Below are positions 43,780 to 52,755 of a stretch of 64,000 nucleotides of DNA, piece after piece. The stretch's first letter is position 1. Every line of letters starts with the position of its first letter. The translations under genes and the position numbers were made by a program. Source of the DNA: Flavobacteriales bacterium (GTDB taxonomy: Bacteria; Bacteroidota; Bacteroidia; Flavobacteriales_F; PHOS-HE28); the NCBI GenBank assembly GCA_016721005.1, contig JADKJM010000007.1, forward strand, positions 62,001-126,000. The letters are read 5' to 3'. Under the pieces are notes generated by a model, which was given only the letters and a program-made list of their open reading frames with translations, did not search any database and was not told where the DNA came from.

Positions 43780-44573
43780 GACGCGGCTTCCTTGCGGATG
43801 AAGGCCACCACTTCATCGGGTGCTTGTGCGTGAACCCAATGGCCCGCGTAAGGGATCGTTTCCACACGGCTGTTCGGGAACTGCTCCTTGATCGCGGGTA
43901 GATCCTCCCGCGTGATGTATCCGCTTTGTCCGCCGCGGATGAAGAGCGTGGGAACCCGCACCGTCTCCGGACCGATGGCCGCGAGGATCGCTTCCATTTC
44001 ACGATCGAGCAATTCCACGTTCATGCGCCACGCGAGCTGATCCTCGCTTTTCCAAAAAAGGCTTTTCAGCAGGAACTGCACGACACCCGGCTCCTTCACT
44101 TGTTGAGTAAGCCGCGCTTCCACTTCCTTGCGTGTGCGACCGGGGGAAAGATCCGCCGTGCGCAGTGCTTGCACGATGTAGTCCTGGTTGTTCGTGTGTT
44201 CCTTCGGACTGATGTCGATCACGACGAGGCGTTTCAACAATTCAGGCCAGCGCTGCGCGAAGAGCATCGCGGTCTTGCCGCCCATGCTGTGACCGACGAG
44301 GATGATGTCCTTCAACCCCAACTTCACTACCAGCGCATGCACATCGGCCGCCATGAGCGGATACGATGTCGTGCTTCCGTGTGGCGAACGCCCGTGATCG
44401 CGCAGATCCACGAGGTAGACATCGAAAGCCGTTACGCCAGCCTCGGTCGGTTCCGCGAGTTCGCGCGCGATGGTCCCAAGGTTGTCGGATGAACCGAAGA
44501 GCCCGTGCAGGATCACCACTGGTGTGGCCCCTTCCTGACCGAGACGACGGTAGTACAAGTCCAACACGCTCAT
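43776..44573 (-). CDS. Alpha/beta-fold hydrolase (YbfF-like)
   Basis: The 265-residue cytoplasmic esterase has the oxyanion-hole segment VVILHGLFGSSDNLG at about 19-33, the nucleophile elbow VGHSMGG with Ser96, the conserved LVDLRDHGRSP, and a C-terminal His in AGHWVHAQAPDEV. This order is that of the YbfF/AB-hydrolase subfamily, which cleaves short acyl esters. The substrate is unknown. Its start overlaps the pdxJ stop by four bases and its 3' end overlaps a secreted-protein gene, so three genes form a unit. Confidence 0.93.
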   Translation of the reverse strand: MSVLDLYYRRLGQEGATPVVILHGLFGSSDNLGTIARELAEPTEAGVTAFDVYLVDLRDHGRSPHGSTTSYPLMAADVHALVVKLGLKDIILVGHSMGGKTAMLFAQRWPELLKRLVVIDISPKEHTNNQDYIVQALRTADLSPGRTRKEVEARLTQQVKEPGVVQFLLKSLFWKSEDQLAWRMNVELLDREMEAILAAIGPETVRVPTLFIRGGQSGYITREDLPAIKEQFPNSRVETIPYAGHWVHAQAPDEVVAFIRKEAAS

Positions 44574-45283
44574 CGCAATTCCCGCAGATAAAGGGCGACG
44601 GTGTTCTCCATGCCGAAGGTGAGTGCATCGCAGATCAGCGCATGACCGATGGATACCTCCAACAAGCCGGGCACTTGCTGTGCGAAGAAGGCGAGGTTGT
44701 ACCGATCGAGGTCGTGACCCGCGTTCAAGCCGAGGCCCAATTCATCTGCCCGCTTTCCCGCCTTTGTGAAATCCGCAACAGCCGCATGACGATCGCGTTG
44801 ATAATTCTCCGCGAACGGTTCGGTGTAGAGTTCGATGCGGTCGGTGCCCGTGTCCGCAGCGTGGCCGATCAGCTCCGGATCCGTGCCCATGAAGAGCGAT
44901 GTGCGGATGCCTTCACCGGTGAAGCGCGCGATGATTTCTTTCAAGAATTCCTTCTGGTTCAACGTATCCCAACCCGCATTGCTCGTGAGCACTCCCGGCG
45001 GATCAGGAACGAGTGTGACCTGATGCGGCTTCACCTCCAACACCAACGCGATGAAGTCCTCCGACGGATAGCCCTCGATGTTGAATTCCGTGGTGAGCAC
45101 CGACTTCAACGCACGTACATCAGCGCGGCGGATGTGTCGCTCGTCCGGACGCGGATGCACGGTGATGCCTTGCGCTCCGAACCGTTCGATGTCCAGCGCC
45201 CAGCGCACCACATCCGGGTTGTTGCCGCCGCGCGCATTGCGCAGGGTGGCCAGCTTGTTGATATTGACGCTCAGTCTCGTCAC
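44570..45283 (-). CDS. pdxJ: Pyridoxine 5'-phosphate synthase
   Basis: The 237-residue TIM-barrel enzyme condenses 3-amino-2-oxopropyl phosphate with 1-deoxyxylulose 5-phosphate to make pyridoxine phosphate. The true start is a GTG at 45281-45283 giving VTRLSVNINKLATLRNARGG, which is the conserved first strand. Frame upstream of it is not coding. Visible are HPRPDERHIRRADV, TEFNIEGYPSEDFI, and LGLNAGHDLDRYNL near the end. It heads a three-gene unit. Confidence 0.96.
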   Translation of the reverse strand: MTRLSVNINKLATLRNARGGNNPDVVRWALDIERFGAQGITVHPRPDERHIRRADVRALKSVLTTEFNIEGYPSEDFIALVLEVKPHQVTLVPDPPGVLTSNAGWDTLNQKEFLKEIIARFTGEGIRTSLFMGTDPELIGHAADTGTDRIELYTEPFAENYQRDRHAAVADFTKAGKRADELGLGLNAGHDLDRYNLAFFAQQVPGLLEVSIGHALICDALTFGMENTVALYLRELR

Positions 45284-45322
45284 CGGTGGTTGCGTTACTT
45301 TGACCCCGACGCGCGGGGCGCA

Positions 45323-45330
45323 CAAAAGTA
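45323..45330 (-). promoter_or_regulatory. TAnnTTTG promoter box, pdxJ
   Basis: TACTTTTG on the minus strand lies 39 bases before the pdxJ GTG. A plus-strand TACTTTG at 45296-45302 probably serves the divergent CBS gene, so the two promoters face each other. Confidence 0.55.
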
Positions 45331-45372
45331 GAAGTACCAACAGGCCGCCTCGATCGTTCATTCATCACGCAC

Positions 45373-46035
45373 ATGCACGCCCAGGATCTGATCACGCCCG
45401 ACATCCCACCCTTGCGTCCGCAGGACGAGGTGGGCCGTGCGTTGGATTGGATGGAGGAATTCAAGGTGGGCCACTTGCCGGTGGTCAGCGAGCAGCGCTT
45501 GGTCGGTATCGTGAAGGACCAGGATCTTGTGGATCGCAGCGACCCGCGTGCGGTGATCAGCGAAGTGATGGAGAGCGTGGAGGTTCCCTTCATCCGTGGC
45601 GGCCAACACATATACGAGGTGATGAAGCTCTTCAGCGAACGCGGCCTCACCGTAGTGCCCGTGCTGGATGAAATGGGCCGCTACCTCGGCGCGATCACCG
45701 AGCACGAAGCGCTGAAGCGCCTGTCCGAAGTGACCAACATCTCCGAGCCCGGCAGTATCGTGGTGCTGGAGATGAACCAAGTGGATTACAGCCTGCACGA
45801 GATCGCGCGCTTGGTGGAAGCGAATGATGGCAAGGTCCTCAGCGTGTACACGCACGTGATCCCGGGCACCACACGCACGGAGGTCACGCTGAAGATCAAC
45901 CGTGAGGAGATCAGCGACATCCTGCGCAGCTTCGAACGCTACGAGTACTTCGTAAAAACCACGTACCAGGGCTCCAAATTGCATGAGGATCTGCGTGGGC
46001 GCTACGAGGAGCTGATGCGCTACATCAACCTGTGA
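45373..46035 (+). CDS. Tandem CBS-domain protein with an ACT-like C-terminus
   Basis: The 220-residue protein has two CBS modules (about 1-60 and 65-125; HAQDLITPDIPPLRPQDEVG and VMESVEVPFIRGGQHIYEV). CBS pairs usually bind adenosine nucleotides such as AMP or SAM. Residues 135-205 form an ACT-like beta-alpha sandwich (SIVVLEMNQVDYSLHEIARLVEANDGKVLSV). There is no fused enzyme, so it is a stand-alone sensor. The stop codon overlaps the GTG of a D15-type outer-membrane gene, and co-expression is likely. Confidence 0.9.
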   Translation: MHAQDLITPDIPPLRPQDEVGRALDWMEEFKVGHLPVVSEQRLVGIVKDQDLVDRSDPRAVISEVMESVEVPFIRGGQHIYEVMKLFSERGLTVVPVLDEMGRYLGAITEHEALKRLSEVTNISEPGSIVVLEMNQVDYSLHEIARLVEANDGKVLSVYTHVIPGTTRTEVTLKINREEISDILRSFERYEYFVKTTYQGSKLHEDLRGRYEELMRYINL

Positions 46036-47438
46036 ACCGCCGGGTCCACCCCTTTCTTCTTCCCTTCCTCTTCCTCCTGTGCACGACCGTACAGGCACAG
46101 GACCCACCGCCTGCGAGCGATGTGCTCATCATGGGGATCGCGGTCGTGGGCAACAAGATCACCAAGAACCGGATCATCGCTCGTGAACTGATCTTGCAAG
46201 AGGGCGACACGGTGAGCGCCGCAGCCCTCTACACCAAGCTGGAACGCGGTCGGCAGAACCTGATGAACACCGGCCTCTTCAACACCGTGGCGGTGCTGCC
46301 GGTGTACCTCGACATGGAACACGTGCTGGTGGAAGTGACCGTGAACGAGCGGTGGACCATCTGGCCCTCGCCCATCTTCCAACTCGCCGATCCGAACTTC
46401 AACACCTGGTGGCTTACCAAGGACTTCGACCGGGTGAACTACGGGGCCTACCTGTACAAGTACAACTTCCGCGGCCGCAACGAGACCATCTATGTAAAGG
46501 CACAATTCGGCTACACACGGCAGTTCGGCATGCGGTACAAGATCCCGTACATCGACAAGCACCAACGGTGGGGACTCAGTGTCGGTGGCAGCTACATTGA
46601 ACAGGCGGAGGTGACGGCAGGCACGGTGGACAACAAACGCATCCTGCTCCGCAACCCCGATGGCCCCAACCGCCACGAGCAACGCGCGGATGTGGAACTG
46701 AGCCTTCGTCGCAGCCACGACATCCGGCACTTCGCGCGCATCGGATCCAATCAAGCGCAGATCGGCGACACCATCGCTTCCCGCGCATTGGACTACTTCG
46801 ATGGAGCGAATACCACCGACACGCGCTTCCTCTCCTTCGGCTACTCCGTGATCCGGGACAAGCGCGACTATCGCATCTACCCCAGTGAAGGACACTACGT
46901 CGAGTTCCGCATCGATCGCCTCGGGTTGGGTGTGCTCGACAAGAACGCACCCAACATCACCACCGCGTTCGCCACGGTGAAGGAATGGTGGAAGGTGCAT
47001 GATCGCATCACGCTTGCGCTCAGCATGAGCGGCAAACACACCTGGGGCACGCCGCCCTACTACGTGCAGGAAGGCTTGGGCTACCGCAATTTCATACGCG
47101 GCTATGAGCTGTACGTGATCGATGGCGAGAGCTTCGCGCTGGGCAAAGCGAACGCGGTGTTCCAATTGGTGAAACCGCGCACGCAACGCGTGGAGGCCAT
47201 GCCGCTGGAAGCCTTCCGCACCTTGTACATCGCCCTCTACCTCGATCTCTTCGTGGATGGTGGTCGCGTGTGGGACAGCCGCTACGCGCAACAGAATTTC
47301 CTCGCCAACGAGTGGATGAGCGGAACCGGCGCCGGGCTTGACCTCGTGACGAGCTACGACCAGGTGCTGCGCGGCGAGTACACCTTCAACGGCTTGGGAG
47401 AGCACGGCTTCTTCCTACATTTCACTCAACCTTTCTAG
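46032..47438 (+). CDS. D15/BamA-like outer-membrane protein with one POTRA domain
   Basis: The 468-residue protein starts with GTG at 46032, overlapping the CBS stop. Residues 1-22 are a signal peptide (FLLPFLFLLCTTVQAQ). Residues 30-105 form a single POTRA-type domain (IMGIAVVGNKITKNRIIARELIL) that ends VTVNERWTIWP. The remainder is a barrel with RDYRIYPSEGHYVEFRI and the typical NFIRGYE loop, and ends in Phe (FLHFTQPF). It is shorter than BamA (843 residues at 52756) and likely belongs to the Omp85 superfamily, in which single-POTRA proteins assemble or export specific partners. The client is unknown. Confidence 0.88.
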   Translation: MNRRVHPFLLPFLFLLCTTVQAQDPPPASDVLIMGIAVVGNKITKNRIIARELILQEGDTVSAAALYTKLERGRQNLMNTGLFNTVAVLPVYLDMEHVLVEVTVNERWTIWPSPIFQLADPNFNTWWLTKDFDRVNYGAYLYKYNFRGRNETIYVKAQFGYTRQFGMRYKIPYIDKHQRWGLSVGGSYIEQAEVTAGTVDNKRILLRNPDGPNRHEQRADVELSLRRSHDIRHFARIGSNQAQIGDTIASRALDYFDGANTTDTRFLSFGYSVIRDKRDYRIYPSEGHYVEFRIDRLGLGVLDKNAPNITTAFATVKEWWKVHDRITLALSMSGKHTWGTPPYYVQEGLGYRNFIRGYELYVIDGESFALGKANAVFQLVKPRTQRVEAMPLEAFRTLYIALYLDLFVDGGRVWDSRYAQQNFLANEWMSGTGAGLDLVTSYDQVLRGEYTFNGLGEHGFFLHFTQPF

Positions 47439-47631
47439 GGAGGAGAAATGCATGAACAGCGGAAAGCATGAACCGGAGAATGCATGAACCGCAGAGGGGC
47501 AGAGGGCACAGAGCAAATTCCAAGCGGTTCTTGGTGGATGTTCACTGTCCGGCTTTCCTCTCTGTGCCCTCTGCCCCGGTCATTGCGAGGCCTTGCGAAG
47601 CAATGCGGTTAACTCTTCAATCTCTTTTGAG
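47439..47631. repeat. Intergenic repeat with 18-bp perfect inverted arms
   Basis: GGGGCAGAGGGCACAGAG at 47496-47513 is answered by its exact complement at 47560-47577 across a 46-base loop. Before it, a GCATGAAC-type word recurs three times (around 47451-47488). Comparable gcagagg/gcacagag repeats are scattered between genes in many bacterial genomes. It probably acts as a long hairpin at the transcript end. No gene is visible. Confidence 0.8.
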
Positions 47632-48531
47632 ATGCGCACAGCGGTGACCGGACGTGGAATGGAGAGCGACATGGCGCCCGTGGTGGAGCGCGTGATCCAC
47701 AGCATGCGCAAGGCCGGGCTGGAGCCGATGCTCACGCCTTTTGTAGCGCAATGGCTGCGCGAACATGATGTAGCGGTGTCGGATGCCGACGTGCTGGAAG
47801 GTGAGCTTTCCGGGAAGGACATCGACCTCTGCATCGGCCTTGGCGGCGATGGCACCTTGCTGGACACCGTCGCGCTGGTGGGTCGCGCGGGGATCCCCGT
47901 GCTGGGCATCAACCTCGGTCGGTTGGGATTCCTCAGCAACGTACGATTGGAGGAAGTGGACCAAGCGTTGGGCGTGTTGCGCGAAGGACGCTATGCATTG
48001 CAGGACCGCTCCTTGTTGGAGGTCACCGACCACAAAGAGATCCTCGGCGCGCACAACTTCGCGTTGAACGAGGTGAGCATCCACAAGCGCGATAGCGCGA
48101 GCATGATCACGGTGCATGTGCATCTGGGCGATGATTACCTGAACACCTACTGGTCCGACGGCCTCATCATCGCCACGCCCACCGGCTCAACGGCCTACTC
48201 GCTCAGTTGCGGCGGGCCGATCCTCTTCCCTACCAGTGATGCGATGGTGATCAACCCCATCTCGCCGCACAACCTCAACGTGCGCCCCTTCGTGGTGCCG
48301 GACCACTACACCATCCGCTTGCGCCTCGAAGCGCGCACGGATGTCTGCCTGCTCAACCTCGATTCGCGCAGCGTGGCCATCGCGGGCGATAGCACTGTGA
48401 CCATCAAGCGCGCGCCCTTCTCCGTGAAACTGGTGCAGCTGGAAGGCCACGACTTCCTGCGCACCCTTCGCGAGAAGTTGAATTGGGGGTTGGATGCTCG
48501 GAGCGGGATGAGCGGGAGGGCGGTGAATTAG
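47632..48531 (+). CDS. nadK: NAD kinase
   Basis: The 299-residue cytosolic enzyme phosphorylates NAD to NADP. The start ATG 47632 gives MRTAVTGRGMESD. The phosphate-site motif GGDGTLLD is at 71-78, followed by VLGINLGRLGFLSNV. The C-terminal domain holds LNEVSIHKRDSASMI, YWSDGLIIATPTGSTAYSLSCGGPIL and ISPHNLNVRPFVVPD. Motifs and length match the family. It is transcribed alone after the intergenic hairpin. Confidence 0.96.
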   Translation: MRTAVTGRGMESDMAPVVERVIHSMRKAGLEPMLTPFVAQWLREHDVAVSDADVLEGELSGKDIDLCIGLGGDGTLLDTVALVGRAGIPVLGINLGRLGFLSNVRLEEVDQALGVLREGRYALQDRSLLEVTDHKEILGAHNFALNEVSIHKRDSASMITVHVHLGDDYLNTYWSDGLIIATPTGSTAYSLSCGGPILFPTSDAMVINPISPHNLNVRPFVVPDHYTIRLRLEARTDVCLLNLDSRSVAIAGDSTVTIKRAPFSVKLVQLEGHDFLRTLREKLNWGLDARSGMSGRAVN

Positions 48532-48539
48532 ATGGTGCG

Positions 48540-49208
48540 ATGAAAAGGGCGCGGCATCCAGTAGAATTCATCCTACGAGGCTGGACCATTTGCGGAATGC
48601 ACGTTTGCGTCCTATTACTGATCGGCGTTAGCCTATGCGGATGTAAGTCTTTCGAGAGGCTTCCACACTATCAGGAGTACCGGGACGGTCTGCTCCCCGG
48701 TGATGGTTCCGTCCGCACGGATGGTTACTACTATCTCGTTAGACCGATCGAGTTCAAGTTGCAAAAGGACCTCGGTGCCAAGCAGGAGACCATTGTGACC
48801 TTCTTCTACAAGGATGGTTCATGTCATACTTCACTATGGCAGGGGTATGACAGCATTGCACAAGTGGAGTATTCGGCACGGATGTGGTTCCATAGCGAGC
48901 GGGGCGCGCGTCAATCACACGATGGTTTCGGCTGGGCTCTGTATCACATGCTGGGCGATACGGTCGAATTGGAACAATACGCCCCTGTGAACGGAACAAA
49001 CAGGGTGCGTTTGACACGCATGATCGTTCAAAACGACTCCACCATTGAGTTTCTTGGAGCCTATGACCCGAAGAAGGGACTCCTAACCCATCGCGTTGAC
49101 AGGTCCTTGGTAGAAAGGACGATGGTCTTCCAGCCCTGCTCTTGGAAACCGGACTCATCCGATTTTTTCAAGAGGAACGAGCAATTCATTCGCGCACAAG
49201 AGCGCTGA
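48540..49208 (+). CDS. Lipoprotein of unknown function
   Basis: The product is 222 residues from ATG 48540, or 203 from ATG 48597, which begins directly at a lipoprotein signal peptide (MHVCVLLLIGVSLCGC; lipobox LCGC). No family is recognised. The mature part has a strand-rich layout: DGYYYLVRPIEFKLQKDLG, TIVTFFYKDGSCHTSLW and DGFGWALYHMLGDTVELEQYAP. It could be an outer-membrane lipoprotein. The DNA is less GC-rich than the neighbouring nadK and it opens a stretch of secreted-protein genes with similar composition. Confidence 0.75.
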   Translation: MKRARHPVEFILRGWTICGMHVCVLLLIGVSLCGCKSFERLPHYQEYRDGLLPGDGSVRTDGYYYLVRPIEFKLQKDLGAKQETIVTFFYKDGSCHTSLWQGYDSIAQVEYSARMWFHSERGARQSHDGFGWALYHMLGDTVELEQYAPVNGTNRVRLTRMIVQNDSTIEFLGAYDPKKGLLTHRVDRSLVERTMVFQPCSWKPDSSDFFKRNEQFIRAQER

Positions 49209-49233
49209 AGCCGGTGTGCCGCGTTCATTGGAA

Positions 49234-50214
49234 TCAGTGCTGAATGACCAACCGAGAAGTGTGCACCGCGCCTTTGGATCGCAGAACCAGTTGATAAATA
49301 CCGCTCGCCAAAGGCTTCACGTCAAGACTGCTGCTGGCAAGTGAACCACTCCGTACAGTGCGACCGGCTGCATCACTAAGGAAATACTCATAAGGAGGTC
49401 CATTCACCTGCGCTAAATCGATCGTGATCCTATCACTAGCAGGATTAGGATAAACGTTCAGCGGGTGCCGAGTGATATCGGACACACCCGCATCACAAGC
49501 CAGCAGGGATAGATCGTCAATGAAGAATACTGCGCGCTGCACGGGCGCACTCGTTACTCCGTGGAAAACGGTGTCCGGGTTGGCGAAGCCAATAAAGTCA
49601 CCCATGGTAAGGTATTGCTCACCTCCTATCGCCGTGAAGGATCCCGCTAGTACTGTCCAATCCGTTGTGTCAATCGCCTCCGTGTTGAAGACGATCTGTG
49701 CTTCGGTTGGCCAGTTGATCGTGTCGTTACCGCCACAGGCGGACGGATACAACCAACTGAAGATCACACTTAAGTTCCTCGTCCTGTAGGCGGAGCGTCC
49801 AGCAAGATTGATCCGTATTGACATACAATACTCAACCCCTGCAATAAGTGCCTGCTCCAATGCTACGGTTGGATACGATTGCAACAACAAGGGGGAGTTA
49901 TGTTGGTATGTAGTGATCCCCAAATAAGCGCTGCCTTCCGCAGCGTCCTGTGCACCCCACAAATTCACGGGTACATTGGCATTGGGGAAGCCATTAGCAC
50001 CACTACATGAATGGAAATAACCACCTGGGCCACCACAATTTGGACTTACCCAATCAGCAAGAATGCCATAATACGCACCGCCTTCACACGACCCATCCAT
50101 CTCTTCAAAACTTGGATTGGGTATCAAGTTCTGAGCATTCAGGCCAATGGCTACTGCTAATGAGGCAGGCACCACAAACAACCGGACCATCCTATGTCCG
50201 CTAAACAAATCCAT
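49234..50214 (-). CDS. Secreted type IX cargo protein with jelly-roll-like domain
   Basis: The 326-residue protein is read from ATG 50212-50214 (MDLFSGHRMVRLFVVPASLAVAIGLNAQ signal region); an ATG eight codons on is possible. The mature start NLIPNPSFEEMDGSCEGG resembles the N-domain of the OmpA-type protein at 8888. About 240 residues follow with DDLSLLACDAGVSD at the end of the domain. The last 75 residues are a sorting domain: LNVYPNPASDRITIDL, YFLSDAAGRTVRSG and SGIYQLVLRSKG. It is convergent with the lipoprotein gene. Ligand unknown. Confidence 0.85.
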   Translation of the reverse strand: MDLFSGHRMVRLFVVPASLAVAIGLNAQNLIPNPSFEEMDGSCEGGAYYGILADWVSPNCGGPGGYFHSCSGANGFPNANVPVNLWGAQDAAEGSAYLGITTYQHNSPLLLQSYPTVALEQALIAGVEYCMSIRINLAGRSAYRTRNLSVIFSWLYPSACGGNDTINWPTEAQIVFNTEAIDTTDWTVLAGSFTAIGGEQYLTMGDFIGFANPDTVFHGVTSAPVQRAVFFIDDLSLLACDAGVSDITRHPLNVYPNPASDRITIDLAQVNGPPYEYFLSDAAGRTVRSGSLASSSLDVKPLASGIYQLVLRSKGAVHTSRLVIQH

Positions 50215-50216
50215 GG

Positions 50217-50678
50217 TCAGTCGATGATACATGGCGCTATCAACCTCTCATCATTACGCGTGAACCGCACGAAGTACTGCCCGCTCGGCAGCGAATTCAC
50301 GTCGATCACTGTGATCGTACCCGTAACACGTTGCGTGGCCACGATGCTCCCTGTGGATGTGATCAGGTCCATGGTGCCTGAGGCGAATTCCTCTGGTACA
50401 CTGATCTGGAGTTGATCACTGGCCGGGTTGGGCATCACGTTCAGTTGCATTTCTTCGATCGAAGAGCTTCGGTTCTTGGGTTCCGCATCCGGTTCTTTTT
50501 CCTCGTCGTGCCCAGGTACCCAACAATACCAATCCCGCTTGATCCGATCACCAGTAACGTTGTAACCGTACCGCACCTTACAATGGTTCTCGGTCTGCGC
50601 GACGAGGTCACTCGTCGTGAACACAATGAAGAGTACAACGATGCAGGCGGGAAGCATTGCTTTGGTCCGGTTTCGCAT
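50217..50678 (-). CDS. Short type IX cargo protein
   Basis: The 153-residue protein has a signal peptide (MRNRTKAMLPACIVVLFIVFTTSDLVAQ), a short 45-residue linker with two Cys (NHCKVRYGYN and DWYCWVPGHDEE), and then a complete sorting domain: LNVMPNPASDQLQISVPEEF, LITSTGSIVATQRV and SGQYFVRFTRND. Almost nothing other than the sorting domain is left, so the exported part is tiny. It lies two bases upstream of the related 49234-50214 gene and is co-transcribed with it. Confidence 0.8.
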   Translation of the reverse strand: MRNRTKAMLPACIVVLFIVFTTSDLVAQTENHCKVRYGYNVTGDRIKRDWYCWVPGHDEEKEPDAEPKNRSSSIEEMQLNVMPNPASDQLQISVPEEFASGTMDLITSTGSIVATQRVTGTITVIDVNSLPSGQYFVRFTRNDERLIAPCIID

Positions 50679-50698
50679 GGCCGTGAGGATTAACTAGC

Positions 50699-50706
50699 CG
50701 AAGGTA
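50699..50706 (-). promoter_or_regulatory. Promoter box of the two type IX cargo genes
   Basis: TACCTTCG on the minus strand lies 20 bases before the ATG at 50678. Confidence 0.55.
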
Positions 50707-50929
50707 TCGAAGGATTTGTGGATTCCATGCACACTGTGACTACAATTCACCTGGCTGTTCGTGTGTCCAACATCGTACAGCAATAGAATTCTGAAGTGAT
50801 GACCCATGCACCGGATAGGGCGGCCTTCCATCATAACCGGATCAATCACAACCCTCTCCCCCCCTCCCCTTTTTCACGTTCCTTAACGACCTAATTCCCA
50901 AGGGGTCTTGGCCCCTCGCGGCCGTCCGT
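50707..50929. other. Intergenic stretch without a recognisable gene
   Basis: About 220 bases between two divergent promoter boxes. No frame with coding pattern is seen on either strand. It includes a C-rich run (CCCCCCTCCCC) near 50860 and a small AGGGG/CCCCT hairpin near 50900-50915 of doubtful meaning. Confidence 0.5.
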
Positions 50930-50937
50930 TACCTTCG
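50930..50937 (+). promoter_or_regulatory. Promoter box, DUF6089 gene
   Basis: TACCTTCG lies 50 bases before the signal-peptide ATG at 50988. Confidence 0.45.
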
Positions 50938-50987
50938 GCCCGTTGCCCATGGGATACCATCCGGACCGCGCCCGCGTTAGGCTGCCA

Positions 50988-51833
50988 ATGCGCCGTTCGC
51001 TTTTCCTTCTTCTTGCCGTGCTCCCTTCGCTGGCCTCCATCGGCCAAGTGAACGAGTTGGGCCTCACAGGCGGCGTGGCCTATTACATCGGCGACCTGAA
51101 CCCCACCAAGCATTATCCGAAGGACACCAAGTTGGCGTACGGGATCGTGTATCGGAACAACCTGAACGACCGGTTCGCGGTGCGCTTGCAGGGGCTGATC
51201 GGCACGTTGCAGGCGTATGACAGCAACTCCTCGGACTCGCTGCAAGTGTTGCGCAACCTGCATTTCAAGTCGCGGCTCATCGAGACCTCCCTCCTGCTGG
51301 AGATCAACTTCTTCAAGTACCGTTCGCGCGACAAGGATTCGCGGAAATGGACGCCCTTCGTCTTCGGGGGCCTGGCCTACTTCCGTTCCAATCCGCAGGC
51401 GTTGTTGGACGACACGTGGTACGACCTGCAGCCGCTGGGCACCGAGGGCCAGGGTACCAGCACCGGCGGCGAGGTGTACGCTGTGGACCACATGGCCATT
51501 CCCTTCGGCATGGGCCTGAAGGTGAACCTGGGGCGCATCGACATCCAATTGGAATGGGGCATGCGCCGCACATGGACGGATTACATCGATGATGTGAGCG
51601 GCAAGTACGTGAACAACGCGGTGCTGGCCTTCGAGAACGGTCCGCTGGCGGCGCAGCTCGCCGACCGCAGCGGCTTGGAGGGCTCGATCCCTGGTTACGA
51701 CAACACCGGCCGCGCGCGCGGCGATGTGAATACCCGCGACTGGTACGTGTACAATGGATTGTCCATCACGTACATCCTCAGCAAATTCTCGGATTGCGAA
51801 GAGCAATATCATTGGATGAAACGCAAGCACTAG
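50988..51833 (+). CDS. DUF6089-family outer-membrane protein
   Basis: The 281-residue product starts at ATG 50988 with signal peptide MRRSLFLLLAVLPSLASIGQ; an in-frame ATG at 50949 would add residues before the signal. The mature protein is an eight-strand-type barrel (ELGLTGGVAYYIGDLNP, SRLIETSLLLEINFFKYR and GLAYFRSNPQ). DUF6089 proteins are usually placed just upstream of uppS-bamA in Bacteroidota, as here, which suggests a role in envelope assembly. A repeat (51838-51957) separates it from uppS. Confidence 0.85.
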   Translation: MRRSLFLLLAVLPSLASIGQVNELGLTGGVAYYIGDLNPTKHYPKDTKLAYGIVYRNNLNDRFAVRLQGLIGTLQAYDSNSSDSLQVLRNLHFKSRLIETSLLLEINFFKYRSRDKDSRKWTPFVFGGLAYFRSNPQALLDDTWYDLQPLGTEGQGTSTGGEVYAVDHMAIPFGMGLKVNLGRIDIQLEWGMRRTWTDYIDDVSGKYVNNAVLAFENGPLAAQLADRSGLEGSIPGYDNTGRARGDVNTRDWYVYNGLSITYILSKFSDCEEQYHWMKRKH

Positions 51834-51837
51834 GGAT

Positions 51838-51957
51838 AGAACGCAGATGACGCGGATGAAGCAGATTAGCGCAGATCTGATGGCAGTATGTGGAGCGGCA
51901 ACTACTTGCCTTTATATCTGTGACCATCCACTCTTTCTGCGTCATCCGTGTTCCATG
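51838..51957. repeat. Imperfect inverted repeat between the DUF6089 gene and uppS
   Basis: GAACGCAGATGACGCGGATG near 51838-51857 is answered by CTGCGTCATCCGTGTTC near 51937-51953, sharing GCGTCATC and GTTC in inverse order with mismatches. The inner part repeats GCAGAT words. This resembles the common aacgcggatgacgcggat-type dispersed repeat of other genomes. No coding sequence is seen. Confidence 0.6.
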
Positions 51958-51989
51958 CATTTAGTTCGACCTTCGCGCCCCGTTTGAAA

Positions 51990-52754
<765 letters not shown>

Positions 52755-52755
52755 T

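Noticed and set aside
46020..47405. 461-codon minus-strand frame over the D15-type gene
   Set aside because: His/Val/Arg-rich shadow with no motif; the plus strand encodes a signal peptide, POTRA and barrel.
47496..47577. Insertion sequence ends
   Set aside because: The 18-bp arms enclose only 46 bases, no transposase is near, and no target duplication is visible.
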